Source: Erysipelotrichaceae bacterium (GTDB lineage: Bacteria > Bacillota_I > Bacilli_A > Erysipelotrichales > Erysipelotrichaceae). From it: a stretch of DNA of 48,374 bases. The DNA lies in the NCBI GenBank assembly GCA_015058875.1, contig SVBN01000018.1:1-48374 (forward strand), written 5' to 3'. Made by a program: the position numbers and the translations under genes. Of the stretch, positions 1 to 8,430 are shown piece by piece. The notes below the pieces were generated by a model. That model did not search any database and was not told where the DNA came from. It was given only the letters and a program-made list of their open reading frames with translations. Position 1 is the first letter of the stretch. The number at the start of each line of letters is the position of its first letter.

Positions 1-122
1 ATGCGTATGCAAGATAATTATGAGGCAGAATGCATTGCATAAAGAGTTCGGAAGCCGTATGCGTTAGAGGCGCACGTACGGTTTGACAGGGGGCGGCAGA
101 TGTTGAATCTGTCGCCTACCTT
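1..122 (+). mobile_element. 3' end of a group II intron (domains V and VI)
   Basis: Bases 51-84 form a 34-nt domain V-like hairpin. The AGC triad (53-55) pairs with GTT (81-83), followed by CCGT/ACGG and a GC-rich tip, as in bacterial group II introns. Bases 92-101 pair with 107-116 (ten pairs, one G-T) as a domain VI-like hairpin with loop GTTGA, and the intron should end within a few bases of 118-122. The intron-encoded reverse transcriptase would lie upstream, outside the window. The exact splice site is not fixed by this sequence alone. The intron lies within about 15 nt of the next gene's ribosome-binding site. Confidence 0.8.
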
Positions 123-137
123 ATTATAGAGGCACGC

Positions 138-557
138 ATGAACCGTGAACAATTGGAACAGAGAGTGAACAGTGCAATAATCAGACTGATCCATCAGAAA
201 GGCTATATCTGTGCCGTGGATGTGCTTATGGAGTCGGGAATACTTGCCAAAAAGGACTATGAGACATGGAGAAACCGCAGGGTTCCTTATCTGGAGCGGG
301 TCTGTCATGCCAATCTGAGCCAGCTTTCCGCTGTGAATCATCTCATCCGCAGTTATGCTGTGAAGAACGAGCTGAAGCCCTCCTATACTGCATACATGTC
401 GTGGGGGAAGGGAAAGAAGGAAAAACTTCGCTTCTCAAAAACCGGGAATGAAACAATAGAAAAGAACTATGCGACTCATTACGTATCACCTGCGCTGAAG
501 AAAAAGAAAGAAGAGGAACATACTGACAGCACCGCTGCAGACTCGGAAGGTCTGTAA
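138..557 (+). CDS. conserved hypothetical protein, 139 aa
   Basis: This is a small basic protein of unknown function. The start has an AGAGG ribosome-binding site about 6 nt upstream (127-131). The N-terminal half (residues 1-75) is predicted helical, with a Trp-Arg...Arg-Val-Pro-Tyr-Leu-Glu-Arg-Val stretch that resembles small proteins I recall from other Bacillota. A middle section (about 80-115) carries a Lys-Gly-Lys-Lys segment followed by Leu-Arg-Phe-Ser-Lys-Thr-Gly. The last 25 residues are charged and low-complexity. It has no signal peptide or membrane span. The gene directly follows the 3' end of a group II intron, so its native promoter lies beyond the intron and its transcription may depend on read-through or splicing. 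No function is assigned. Confidence 0.7.
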   Translation: MNREQLEQRVNSAIIRLIHQKGYICAVDVLMESGILAKKDYETWRNRRVPYLERVCHANLSQLSAVNHLIRSYAVKNELKPSYTAYMSWGKGKKEKLRFSKTGNETIEKNYATHYVSPALKKKKEEEHTDSTAADSEGL

Positions 558-638
558 CGGTTTTTTATCATGCGGAAAAAGAAGTTATGTTTGCGGACTG
601 ACAGGTTATTATGAAAACAGAAAACGGAGGATGAAACG

Positions 639-1421
639 ATGATACATGCACAGCTCACAATGCGCTCTGTTGCCCTGGATATGGATACCAAGGTGGATGT
701 TCTTCTGCCTGAGGACAGACACGAGACAAAGGATCTCAGAGGAAAGAAATATCCGGTACTGTATATTCTTCATGGGGCAAAAGAAGACAACAGCTCCTGG
801 ATGAATCTTTCCAATATATTCCTGATGTGCAGGGACCTCGATCTGATTGTGGTGATGCCTACAACATACAGAGGTTCTTATGCGGATGCGGAATACGGCC
901 AGAAGTATTTTACATATATTGCGGACGAACTGCCGATGAAGATGAAAAACTATTTCCCGATCAGCGACCGCATGGAAGATACCTTTATCATGGGTGAATC
1001 CATGGGCGGCGGCGGAACTTTCCGGATTGCCATGAGAAGGCCGGAGAACTTTGCCAAGGCAGTGGTTCTTTCTTCCGGAAACAGAAATCCCTTTGCCGAC
1101 GGAAGAACGACAGCAATCGACAGAGGTGTGTTCAAAGATGAGGAAACCTGGCTTGCCTCGGATAATAATGCGGATACGCTGATCCGGAAGATGAAAAACT
1201 ATCAGGGACATAAGCCGGATATGGTATTCTACTGCGGAACGGAAGATCATGTATATCCGGGATGCGTGGAACTGTATGAAACATTGAAACGGGAAGTGCC
1301 GGATATGAATGTGAAGGCGGAGTTCTGGCATGGCCAGCATAATTTCTTCTTCTGGAATCAGGCAATCCCCAAAGCTTTGAAGGAATTCGGTTTTGAAGTT
1401 GTTGAAAATTCAGTGATCTGA
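639..1421 (+). CDS. esterase of the FrmB/acetyl-esterase alpha/beta-hydrolase family
   Basis: This is a cytoplasmic alpha/beta hydrolase, 260 aa, of the putative-esterase (esterase D / FrmB-like) family. Members cleave small acyl esters, often acetyl groups on sugars or S-acyl thiols. The nucleophile elbow Gly-Glu-Ser-Met-Gly-Gly is at 119-124 (Ser121). Asp203 in Cys-Gly-Thr-Glu-Asp-His and His234 in Gly-Gln-His-Asn-Phe complete a plausible triad. The oxyanion-hole strand is Tyr-Ile-Leu-His-Gly (42-46). The start is supported by a GGAGG box about 6 nt upstream. The gene stands alone, 297 nt ahead of a MATE exporter. The natural substrate cannot be told from sequence, and a sugar acetyl esterase is only a guess. 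Confidence 0.85.
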   Translation: MIHAQLTMRSVALDMDTKVDVLLPEDRHETKDLRGKKYPVLYILHGAKEDNSSWMNLSNIFLMCRDLDLIVVMPTTYRGSYADAEYGQKYFTYIADELPMKMKNYFPISDRMEDTFIMGESMGGGGTFRIAMRRPENFAKAVVLSSGNRNPFADGRTTAIDRGVFKDEETWLASDNNADTLIRKMKNYQGHKPDMVFYCGTEDHVYPGCVELYETLKREVPDMNVKAEFWHGQHNFFFWNQAIPKALKEFGFEVVENSVI

Positions 1422-1717
1422 AAAAACAGAAAAACGTGCAAAACAGGAAGAAAAAACAGGAGAGCAGGCGATTATAACGGGGAAGGGAACTGTGAATAAG
1501 ATGGTTATATTCACAATGTCAGCCTGATGCTGTTTTCCGCTTCCTGCTTATAAGAGAGGAAGTTGAAGACATACTGTGGAGAATGATTACGTGCCGGAAT
1601 CCATTATGCGGAGGAGAATGAAGGGATTCATAAATAATCCAGGTAAGAAAAAGTTGTATTATGCAAGTAATATTGCTGAAATTGTGCTAATATAACGGAG
1701 CACAGGAGGATTACAGG
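1422..1717. other. 296-bp intergenic region with an inverted repeat
   Basis: No convincing gene is present. An inverted repeat TGTGAATA (1491-1498) / TATTCACA (1508-1515) with a 9-nt spacer could be an operator or a hairpin. It has no T-tract, so it is not a classic terminator. The 60 bases before the MATE start are AT-rich and probably hold its promoter, but no clear -35/-10 pair can be assigned. No known riboswitch class was recognised. Confidence 0.4.
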
Positions 1718-3100
1718 ATGAGTGAGAAAAAAGAAAGCAAGCAGCTGATCCGGGACCTGACCTCTGGAAGTGTTCCCGGTACACTGCTCAGATTTGCAAT
1801 GCCTTTGTTCTTTTCGGGATTATTGCAGACAGTATATAACATGGTAGATATGATCGTGGTCGGACAGTTTGTCGGAACCAACGGTCTTTCCGCGGTGTCC
1901 ATCGGCGGTGAAGTACTCCAGCTGCTGACATTTGTGGCAATGGGCTTCTCCAATGCCGGACAGATAACCATTTCAAGATATGTCGGTGAAGGCAGAAGAG
2001 ACCGTGTCGGTCAGATGGTGGGCACATTGTTTACACTGCTGATGAGCGCGGCGGTTGTGCTGATGATCACATTCCTGATCGGTTATAAAGGGGTTATGGC
2101 ATGGCTGAATACGCCTGCGGACTCCTGGGATATGACCAGGGATTACATCGTGACATGTATCTTCGGTCTGATCTTTATCTACGGATATAATCTGGTATCC
2201 GCAATCCTCAGAGGCATGGGTGATTCCAAGCATCCGTTCCAGTTCATTGCGATTGCGTCCGTTCTGAATATTATTCTTGACCTGGTATTTGTTGCGGGGA
2301 TGCATCTCGGTGCATTCGGTGCTGCGCTGGGTACAGTTATCGGTCAGGCGGTAAGCTTTATCTTCGCACTGCGTCTGTTGTATAAGAACAGGGAACAGTT
2401 CTACTTTGACTTCAGGCCGGAACATTTCCGCATCTATGGGACTGTAATCAAACCGCTGCTGTCACTGGGTATCCCGATGGTCATCCAGTCAGCTGCCATC
2501 ACATTCTCCATGCTGTTTGTCAACTCCTATATCAATTCCTACGGTGTTACGGCGGTTGCCGTTACCGGCGTCGGCAGAAAGATCGAATCCATTGTCAACA
2601 TTGTTTCCCAGGCAGTCTCCAGTGCCGGCGGTGCTATGATCGCCCAGGCACTCGGTGCCAACAAGATCAAAAGAGTTCCGAAGGTCGTCTTTACTGCATT
2701 CAGTGTAGTGGCTGCCCCGGCTGTTCTGATGGGCATCATTACAATCTTCAAACCGGAATGGCTGTTCGGGCTGTTCTCCAGTGATGAAGCAGTGCTGACG
2801 CTGGCACTGACTTATATCCCGTTTGCATTGATTCAGTACGCCGGCTCCACTGTACGTCCTGCCGCATTCTCTCTGATCAACGGATCGGGGAATTCCAAAC
2901 TGAATCTGGCTGTTGCACTGCTGGATGGTATTGTCTGCCGCGTTGGTCTTGCATTGCTGTTCGGCGTTCAGATGGGTATGGGAATCAAGGGCTTCTGGCT
3001 TGGAAATGCAGTCTCCGGACTGGTACCCGGCCTGATCGGCGGAACATATCTGCTCAGCGGAAAATGGAAGCTCAGAGCATCCGGCGCAATGAAATCCTGA
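1718..3100 (+). CDS. MATE family multidrug/metabolite exporter
   Basis: This is an integral membrane antiporter of 460 aa with about twelve hydrophobic segments in two six-helix halves, the usual size for MATE proteins. MATE carriers export cationic drugs or metabolites in exchange for Na+ or H+. Family traits near the N-terminus include Pro-Gly-Thr-Leu-Leu-Arg-Phe-Ala-Met-Pro and Asn-Met-Val-Asp-Met-Ile-Val-Val-Gly-Gln-Phe-Val-Gly in the first helix region. A repeat-like Val-Asn-Ser-Tyr-Ile-Asn-Ser-Tyr-Gly segment marks the second half. The start follows an AGGAGG box. It is a single-gene unit with no regulator beside it, and its substrate is unknown. Confidence 0.9.
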   Translation: MSEKKESKQLIRDLTSGSVPGTLLRFAMPLFFSGLLQTVYNMVDMIVVGQFVGTNGLSAVSIGGEVLQLLTFVAMGFSNAGQITISRYVGEGRRDRVGQMVGTLFTLLMSAAVVLMITFLIGYKGVMAWLNTPADSWDMTRDYIVTCIFGLIFIYGYNLVSAILRGMGDSKHPFQFIAIASVLNIILDLVFVAGMHLGAFGAALGTVIGQAVSFIFALRLLYKNREQFYFDFRPEHFRIYGTVIKPLLSLGIPMVIQSAAITFSMLFVNSYINSYGVTAVAVTGVGRKIESIVNIVSQAVSSAGGAMIAQALGANKIKRVPKVVFTAFSVVAAPAVLMGIITIFKPEWLFGLFSSDEAVLTLALTYIPFALIQYAGSTVRPAAFSLINGSGNSKLNLAVALLDGIVCRVGLALLFGVQMGMGIKGFWLGNAVSGLVPGLIGGTYLLSGKWKLRASGAMKS

Positions 3101-3157
3101 AACATGAAATAGCCGTCGGTTTTAAAATGCTTTCGGAGCGGAATTTCAGGTAAGATG

Positions 3158-3200
3158 TTTTACTGGTTTTACTACTTTCACTGCTTTTACTGGTTTTTGG
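3158..3200. repeat. 9-bp tandem repeat (minisatellite)
   Basis: There are four full units and a partial one, with 9-bp period: TTTTACTGG, TTTTACTAC, TTTCACTGC, TTTTACTGG, then TTTTTGG. The array lies in the spacer between the convergent MATE and M20 genes. It is probably a slippage-prone spacer, and no role is visible. Confidence 0.7.
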
Positions 3201-3226
3201 CAGTTCAAAAATGAATATGAACATAC

Positions 3227-3255
3227 AGAAAACCGGCTGATTTGCTCCAGCCGGT
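3227..3255 (-). terminator. intrinsic terminator of the M20 gene
   Basis: On the minus strand ACCGGCT and AGCCGGT (arms 3249-3255 and 3232-3238) form a 7-bp stem followed by TTTTCTG. It lies 16 nt past the M20 stop codon. Confidence 0.75.
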
Positions 3256-3270
3256 ATATCTGTATTATCG

Positions 3271-4626
3271 TCAGTCTTTATATGGCCACTCGAAGTCGTC
3301 ATCTATCGGACATACATACGGTTTGCCCTGCGTGCTTGTCTGGAATTCCTGTTTTGCGGCTTCCAGCTTTTCCGGATCGGCGATCAGTCTCCATGCGCCG
3401 CCTGCCATAATCTTCGCGGCACGGATCATGCCTTTCATGCCGATGGAAGAGCCTGCAGTTGCAGTCATCATCCAGCTGTGTCCTGCTGTCAGAGTTGTGG
3501 CAGTGCATTCATTCACCTGGAATCCCGGGCAGATATAAGACACATCACCATAGTCCGTGGAACCGTAGATATTATTGGTGCGCAGTGTCTGATCGGTTGC
3601 GACAGGAGGAGTATCAGGCGTATACTGCGGTGATTTCTGATTGATTTCATCCGCAAACTTCAGTTCTTCTTCTGTGTAGGTAATTGCCGGAATCTCTTTT
3701 CTTGCGTCCTGGCATGCCTGTGCAAGCACATGGTTCTGCAGTGTCGGATACAGTCCGCCGATTCTTGTGACTTTCAATGTGGTATCAGTCATATGCGCGG
3801 CGCCTTCCGCACATCTGACAACACGGTTGAATGCATCGACCGTTGCTTCACGTGTCAGTGCTCTGACAAAATATTTGACCTGGGCGTGATCTGGTACGAT
3901 ATTCGGTGCCAGACCGCCGTCTGTATAGATATAGTGCATTCTGACATCACTTGTGACATGTTCTCTGAGGAATTCGACGCCGATATTCATCAGCTGTGCC
4001 GCATCCAGCGCACTTCTCCCGTTTTCCGGAGCACCTGCCGCATGTGCTGTTCTGCCGGTGAAGTCGAAGAATGCGCCTTCCACGCCGGTATGGATTCCCA
4101 GTGTATCACTGGCCAGGGAAGACGGATGCCATGTAATGGTGAAATCGCACTCCGTAAATGCGCCGCGCTTTGCCATGATGCCTTTGCCGGTCAGCTGTTC
4201 TTCTGCCGGGCACCCGTAGAAGATGACTGTTCCGGGAAGATGCTCTTCTTCCATCACTGCCTTCAGTCCGATGCATGCGCCGAGGCATCCGACACCGAGC
4301 AGATTGTGTCCGCATCCATGTCCGTCTCCGCCCGGAACGATCGGATTCTGATAGGAACAGAGATTCTGGCTCAAACCGGGCAGGCAGTCATATTCCGCCG
4401 CGAGACCTACTACCGGCTTGCCGCTGCCCCATACAGCTCTGATGCATGTCGGCATTCCGTATGCACCGACTTCTGTTTCAAATCCGTTGGCTTTTAATAC
4501 TTCGGCGGTCCAGGCGACTGCCTTGTTTTCTTTCCAGCCCATTTCCGGATTTTCCCATATTTTCTTTGCGAGATCGACCAGCTCTTCGGAATGAGCATCG
4601 ATTGCCTGATAAGCAGTATTGATCAT
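3271..4626 (-). CDS. M20 family metallo-amidohydrolase (AbgB-like)
   Basis: This is a zinc-dependent peptidase/amidohydrolase, 451 aa, closest in style to the p-aminobenzoyl-glutamate hydrolase B / aminoacyl-hydrolase branch of M20. It is probably cytoplasmic, with no signal peptide. Metal-site motifs are Ala-Glu-Tyr-Asp-Cys-Leu-Pro-Gly, Gly-His-Gly-Cys-Gly-His-Asn, and Gly-Cys-Pro-Ala-Glu-Glu-Gln (catalytic Glu pair). A central dimerisation (lid) domain follows. I chose the ATG at 4626 because GGAGG lies 8 nt upstream, and an upstream in-frame ATG at 4653 lacks such a site. It is transcribed divergently from the glycosyltransferase. Its substrate is probably an N-acyl or aryl-glutamate type amide, which is an inference from the family only. 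Confidence 0.87.
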   Translation of the reverse strand: MINTAYQAIDAHSEELVDLAKKIWENPEMGWKENKAVAWTAEVLKANGFETEVGAYGMPTCIRAVWGSGKPVVGLAAEYDCLPGLSQNLCSYQNPIVPGGDGHGCGHNLLGVGCLGACIGLKAVMEEEHLPGTVIFYGCPAEEQLTGKGIMAKRGAFTECDFTITWHPSSLASDTLGIHTGVEGAFFDFTGRTAHAAGAPENGRSALDAAQLMNIGVEFLREHVTSDVRMHYIYTDGGLAPNIVPDHAQVKYFVRALTREATVDAFNRVVRCAEGAAHMTDTTLKVTRIGGLYPTLQNHVLAQACQDARKEIPAITYTEEELKFADEINQKSPQYTPDTPPVATDQTLRTNNIYGSTDYGDVSYICPGFQVNECTATTLTAGHSWMMTATAGSSIGMKGMIRAAKIMAGGAWRLIADPEKLEAAKQEFQTSTQGKPYVCPIDDDFEWPYKD

Positions 4627-4696
4627 GTAAAAAACCTCCAATGCAAACATCATAGCGCATCATGAATCTGTTCAGTGCCGGATATCTGAACATTGA

Positions 4697-4724
4697 AATA
4701 TAAAATGTTTATCATTTATGAAAA
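4697..4724 (-). promoter_or_regulatory. candidate promoter for the M20 gene
   Basis: The minus strand reads TTTTCA (4724-4719), a 16-nt spacer, and TATATT (4702-4697). It lies about 70 nt upstream of the M20 start. This is a motif match only. Confidence 0.4.
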
Positions 4725-4798
4725 CAGTTCTTCTTGTTTCATTCAAAAGAGCATGCGGAAAGTGGTAAACTGACAGTGCAGAAAAGAGGAAAACAATC

Positions 4799-6091
4799 AT
4801 GCCAGAAGTAAGTTTTATCGTGCCTGTTTATAATGCGGAAGCTGCATTGGAGCGGCTGATTGAAAGTGTGCTGAACCAGGAATACAGAGATCTGGAACTG
4901 ATATTGATGGATGACGGCAGCAAGGACGGATCCGGGGCAATTATGGATAAATATGCAGCGGATGATCCGAGAGTCATTGCTGTGCATAAGACAAATTCCG
5001 GCGTATCGGATACCCGGAATCAGGGACTGAAGAAAGCGACAGGAAAATATATCCGCTTCCTGGATGCGGATGACTGGATTCCCGATGACTCCACCAAGCA
5101 GATGGTAAGAGCGGCGGAAGAGACCGGTGCGGACCTGGTGGTCGGGGATTTTTACCGCGTGGTCGGAGAAAACGTTTCCCGCAAGGGCAGCATCTCCAGT
5201 GAAAAAGCACTGAGCCGCAACGAGTATGCGGAATGGATGATGGAATCACCGGCAGATTATTATTACGGCGTCATCTGGAATAAGCTTTACCGGAAAGAAA
5301 TTCTTGACCGGTATCAATTGGAATTTGATAAAGATCTCAGCTTCTGTGAAGACTTTGTTTTCAACCTGGAATATCTTCTGCATACGGAGAAGGTGATTCC
5401 GATTCAGGTTCCTGTCTATTACTATGTCAAAACGGAAGGATCACTTGTCGCAAAGAATATGAATCCGGTCCGGATTGCCAGAATGAAGACTTCCATTTAC
5501 ACGTATTACAACGATTTCTACAAAAACATTCTGAATGAGGAACAGTACCGCAGCCAGCGGGCTAATATTGCCGGTTTCCTTGTTGCGGCAGCCCAGGATG
5601 ACCTGGTGGTCCCGATGATGCCGGGTACGATGAAACTCGGAGAGGAAGTCATTCCGGCTTATGTGTTTGACGAAAACGAGACAGATCTCTATGTCGGACT
5701 GAGCTATCTTTCCGATGCTTATGCAAGATATCTGAATACTGCCGCAATCCGCAGGGATCTGAGTCTGAATGATATGCGTATTCTGAACTTTATGAAGCAT
5801 GCCGGAAAGTCATTCACCCACAGAGAGATTGCCGGAGCGCTCCGGATCTCCCAGCTGGATGTCATGGCATCCCTTCAGAAGATGGCGCTGCGCAATCTGG
5901 TGAAAGTGGAAGTGCATGGGGAAGGACTGCTTGCGGAATACATCGGTTCTGCGGAAATAGAAAAAGATATGGATGAAGCAATGCAGGATCTCAGTGAAGT
6001 CTGCACGGATACCATGACGGAAGAAGAAAAAGAACAGTTCAGACTCCTGTTCCGCAAGATGTGCACAGGACTGAGGGAGCACCTGAAATAA
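4799..6091 (+). CDS. GT2 glycosyltransferase fused to a MarR-like winged-helix domain
   Basis: The protein has 430 aa. Residues 1-220 are a family-2 glycosyltransferase GT-A fold: Ser-Phe-Ile-Val-Pro-Val-Tyr-Asn at 5-12, Asp-Asp-Gly-Ser at 38-41, and a DXD-type Asp-Ala-Asp-Asp at 89-92. Such enzymes transfer sugars from nucleotide donors to glycans or lipids. Residues about 321-385 read as a MarR-type winged helix (Asn-Asp-Met-Arg-Ile-Leu-Asn-Phe-Met, then a helix-turn-helix at about 340-365 and a beta-wing). Residues 386-430 resemble the MarR C-terminal dimerisation helices (Met-Thr-Glu-Glu-Glu-Lys-Glu-Gln-Phe). No membrane span is evident. The stop codon overlaps the start of the GH3 gene (TAATG), so the two are translationally coupled. 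The fusion is unusual, and DNA binding is an inference from the fold pattern. Confidence 0.8.
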   Translation: MPEVSFIVPVYNAEAALERLIESVLNQEYRDLELILMDDGSKDGSGAIMDKYAADDPRVIAVHKTNSGVSDTRNQGLKKATGKYIRFLDADDWIPDDSTKQMVRAAEETGADLVVGDFYRVVGENVSRKGSISSEKALSRNEYAEWMMESPADYYYGVIWNKLYRKEILDRYQLEFDKDLSFCEDFVFNLEYLLHTEKVIPIQVPVYYYVKTEGSLVAKNMNPVRIARMKTSIYTYYNDFYKNILNEEQYRSQRANIAGFLVAAAQDDLVVPMMPGTMKLGEEVIPAYVFDENETDLYVGLSYLSDAYARYLNTAAIRRDLSLNDMRILNFMKHAGKSFTHREIAGALRISQLDVMASLQKMALRNLVKVEVHGEGLLAEYIGSAEIEKDMDEAMQDLSEVCTDTMTEEEKEQFRLLFRKMCTGLREHLK

Positions 6092-8409
6092 TGCTCAGCG
6101 CACGGGAAAAGGCAAAGCTGTCTGTAGGAAAAGACAATTGGACGACACAGGAGATGGAAGGCGTTCCTTCCATCCGTGTCTCCGACGGTCCGGGCGGACT
6201 CAGAATTGAGGCAAAGACAGGTCTCGGCTTTAACGAATCCCATCCGGCTGTCTGTCATCCGACCGCATCTCTGCTGGCATGCTCCTTTGACCGGGAACTG
6301 CTGTATGAGCTCGGTGAGATGCTTGCGGAAGAATGTCAGGCGCAGGGGGTATCCGTACTCCTCGGCCCTGGCGTCAATCACAAGCGCAGTCCCTTATGCG
6401 GAAGAAATTTTGAGTATTATTCCGAAGATCCGGTGCTGTCCGGAGAACTCGGTGCTGCTTATGTGAAGGGCCTGCAGGATCATGGCGTCGGGACGTCCGT
6501 GAAGCATTTTGCCGGCAATTCCAGGGAAAAGGGAAGATTGATCTGTGACAGTGTGATTGATGAAAGAGCGCTGCGGGAAATCTACCTGAAGCAGTTTGAG
6601 ATTATCGTCCGGAAAGCGCATCCCTGGACCATCATGGCCGCGTACAACATGCTGAACGGGACATACTGCACGGAAAATGCAAAGCTGCTCAGAGAGACTG
6701 CCCGGAAAGAATGGGGATTTGACGGCGTCTTTGTCTCCGACTGGGGTGCTGTTTCCGATCCCGTCCGGAGTCTGAAAAACGGATTGAATCTGGAAATGCC
6801 GGGCGGGGATCACGGGACATCGGATGCGATACTGAATGCAATGGAAGATGGGATAATCACACCGGAGGAATTGGATGAATCCGCCGGATATATGCTGAAA
6901 CTGATTGAAAAAGGCGCTCAGCTGAAGCGCAGACGCTTTGATCTGAAACAGCATCTTGATTTTTCGCAGAAAGCTGCGGAACAGAGTGCCGTATTGCTGA
7001 AAAACGAGGGCGTTCTGCCTTTGAAAGCAGATCAGAAAATAGCATTGATCGGTGCATTTGCGAAGCATCCGAGATTCCAGGGAGCAGGTTCCAGCCAGAT
7101 CAACGCGGTCGGTGCGGATTGTCTTTATGACGTGTTTGAAGAAGAAAAGATTCCGTTCACCTATACCCAGGGCTACGAAACAAATACGGACCGTGTCCGT
7201 CCGTCCTTGATCCGGGAAGCGGCACATCTGGCGTCGCATGCGGATGCGGCCGTGCTTGTCATCGGTCTGCCGGAACGCCATGAAGCGGAAGGATATGACC
7301 GGCATGATCTGGATCTTCCGGAGAACCAGAATGCATTGGTGGAAGCGGTCTGTGCAGTACAGAAGAATGTCATTGTTGTCCTGCAGTGCGGAGCACCCGT
7401 CATCCTTCCCTGGAAAGACAATGTACAGGGAATTCTGTGCATGTATCTGTCCGGCGGAAGAGGCGGGCATGCGCTTTACCGGCTGCTGTATGGGAAGGCG
7501 AATCCTTCCGGACATCTTGCGGAAACCTGGCCGCTGAGACTGGAAGATACGCCGTCCTGCAGGTACTTTGATGATGATATCCTGCAGGCCCAGTACCGGG
7601 AATCCATTTTTACCGGCTACCGGTATTATGATACGCTTCGTATCGGATGCGCTTATCCGTTCGGATTCGGGCTTTCGTATACGCATTTCTCCTGTGAACG
7701 GATGATAGTGGCATTGAATGGAGAAAATGCGGAAATCAAAGTACAGGTAAGAAATGACGGGAGCTGTTCCGGCAGAGCAGTCCTGCAGTTATATACCGGA
7801 ATGCGTGACTCACAAATCTGCAGGCCGGATAAGGAACTGAAGGATTTTGCGTCGGTGCTTCTGAATGCCGGTGAGCAGAAGGAAGTGATATTCACACTGC
7901 CGCTGCAGAGTCTTGCATTCTTTGATACAAAGCGGAACGCATGGATCGTTGAGGAAGGAACATACCGCTTCATGATCGGTGATTCCGTGGAGAACATCCT
8001 GCTGGAAGAAGAACTGCCTGTTGCGGGAGAAACGGATGTGCATGCGGATCTGAAGAAAGAATATCTGCAGACCGGTCCGGAAGGATTGTATGTTTCCGAC
8101 CGGGATTTTGAAACGGTACTTGGAAGAGAAATTCCGTCTGTCGCAAAGATCCTGCCGGTCGGCAGGAATACTGCGATTGCGGATCTCGAAGATACAAGAA
8201 TCGGCAGATATGTGCACCGTGCAGTAAAGCATCTTTTGAAAAACAATTCCCTGAAGGATGTATCGGAATCCATGATCTGGGAAGCTCCGGTACGTATGCT
8301 GTTAATGGGAAGCAGAAGATTTACCTGGGAAACCGTGGACGGTGCTGCAGAGCTGCTGAACGGGCACCTGATCCGGGGGATCCGCAGAATCAGAAAGAGT
8401 CTGAAATAA
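6091..8409 (+). CDS. GH3 family beta-glycosidase
   Basis: This is a 772-aa cytoplasmic glycoside hydrolase of family 3, typically beta-glucosidase or beta-xylosidase-like. The TIM-barrel domain carries Ser-Asp-Gly-Pro-Gly-Gly at 31-36, Lys138-His139, and the nucleophile Asp217 in Val-Phe-Val-Ser-Asp-Trp-Gly. The alpha/beta sandwich domain carries a Glu-Ala-Glu-Gly-Tyr-Asp-Arg motif where the acid/base Glu is expected. A fibronectin-III-like domain follows (about 545-640), then an extra tail of about 110 residues that I do not recognise. It has no signal peptide, so it acts on imported oligosaccharides. I chose the start at 6091, which overlaps the preceding stop (TAATG). An upstream in-frame ATG at 6061 would sit inside the glycosyltransferase gene. 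Confidence 0.9.
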   Translation: MLSAREKAKLSVGKDNWTTQEMEGVPSIRVSDGPGGLRIEAKTGLGFNESHPAVCHPTASLLACSFDRELLYELGEMLAEECQAQGVSVLLGPGVNHKRSPLCGRNFEYYSEDPVLSGELGAAYVKGLQDHGVGTSVKHFAGNSREKGRLICDSVIDERALREIYLKQFEIIVRKAHPWTIMAAYNMLNGTYCTENAKLLRETARKEWGFDGVFVSDWGAVSDPVRSLKNGLNLEMPGGDHGTSDAILNAMEDGIITPEELDESAGYMLKLIEKGAQLKRRRFDLKQHLDFSQKAAEQSAVLLKNEGVLPLKADQKIALIGAFAKHPRFQGAGSSQINAVGADCLYDVFEEEKIPFTYTQGYETNTDRVRPSLIREAAHLASHADAAVLVIGLPERHEAEGYDRHDLDLPENQNALVEAVCAVQKNVIVVLQCGAPVILPWKDNVQGILCMYLSGGRGGHALYRLLYGKANPSGHLAETWPLRLEDTPSCRYFDDDILQAQYRESIFTGYRYYDTLRIGCAYPFGFGLSYTHFSCERMIVALNGENAEIKVQVRNDGSCSGRAVLQLYTGMRDSQICRPDKELKDFASVLLNAGEQKEVIFTLPLQSLAFFDTKRNAWIVEEGTYRFMIGDSVENILLEEELPVAGETDVHADLKKEYLQTGPEGLYVSDRDFETVLGREIPSVAKILPVGRNTAIADLEDTRIGRYVHRAVKHLLKNNSLKDVSESMIWEAPVRMLLMGSRRFTWETVDGAAELLNGHLIRGIRRIRKSLK

Positions 8410-8430
8410 AAAGACGAAAAGAGGTGAGCA

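Noticed and set aside
1422-1717. Riboswitch before the MATE exporter
   Set aside because: No recognisable aptamer core was found. The only clear element is a simple inverted repeat.
6394-7686. 430-codon minus-strand open frame within the GH3 gene
   Set aside because: It is a shadow of the GH3 reading frame with no family signature. Catalytic motifs are only on the plus strand.
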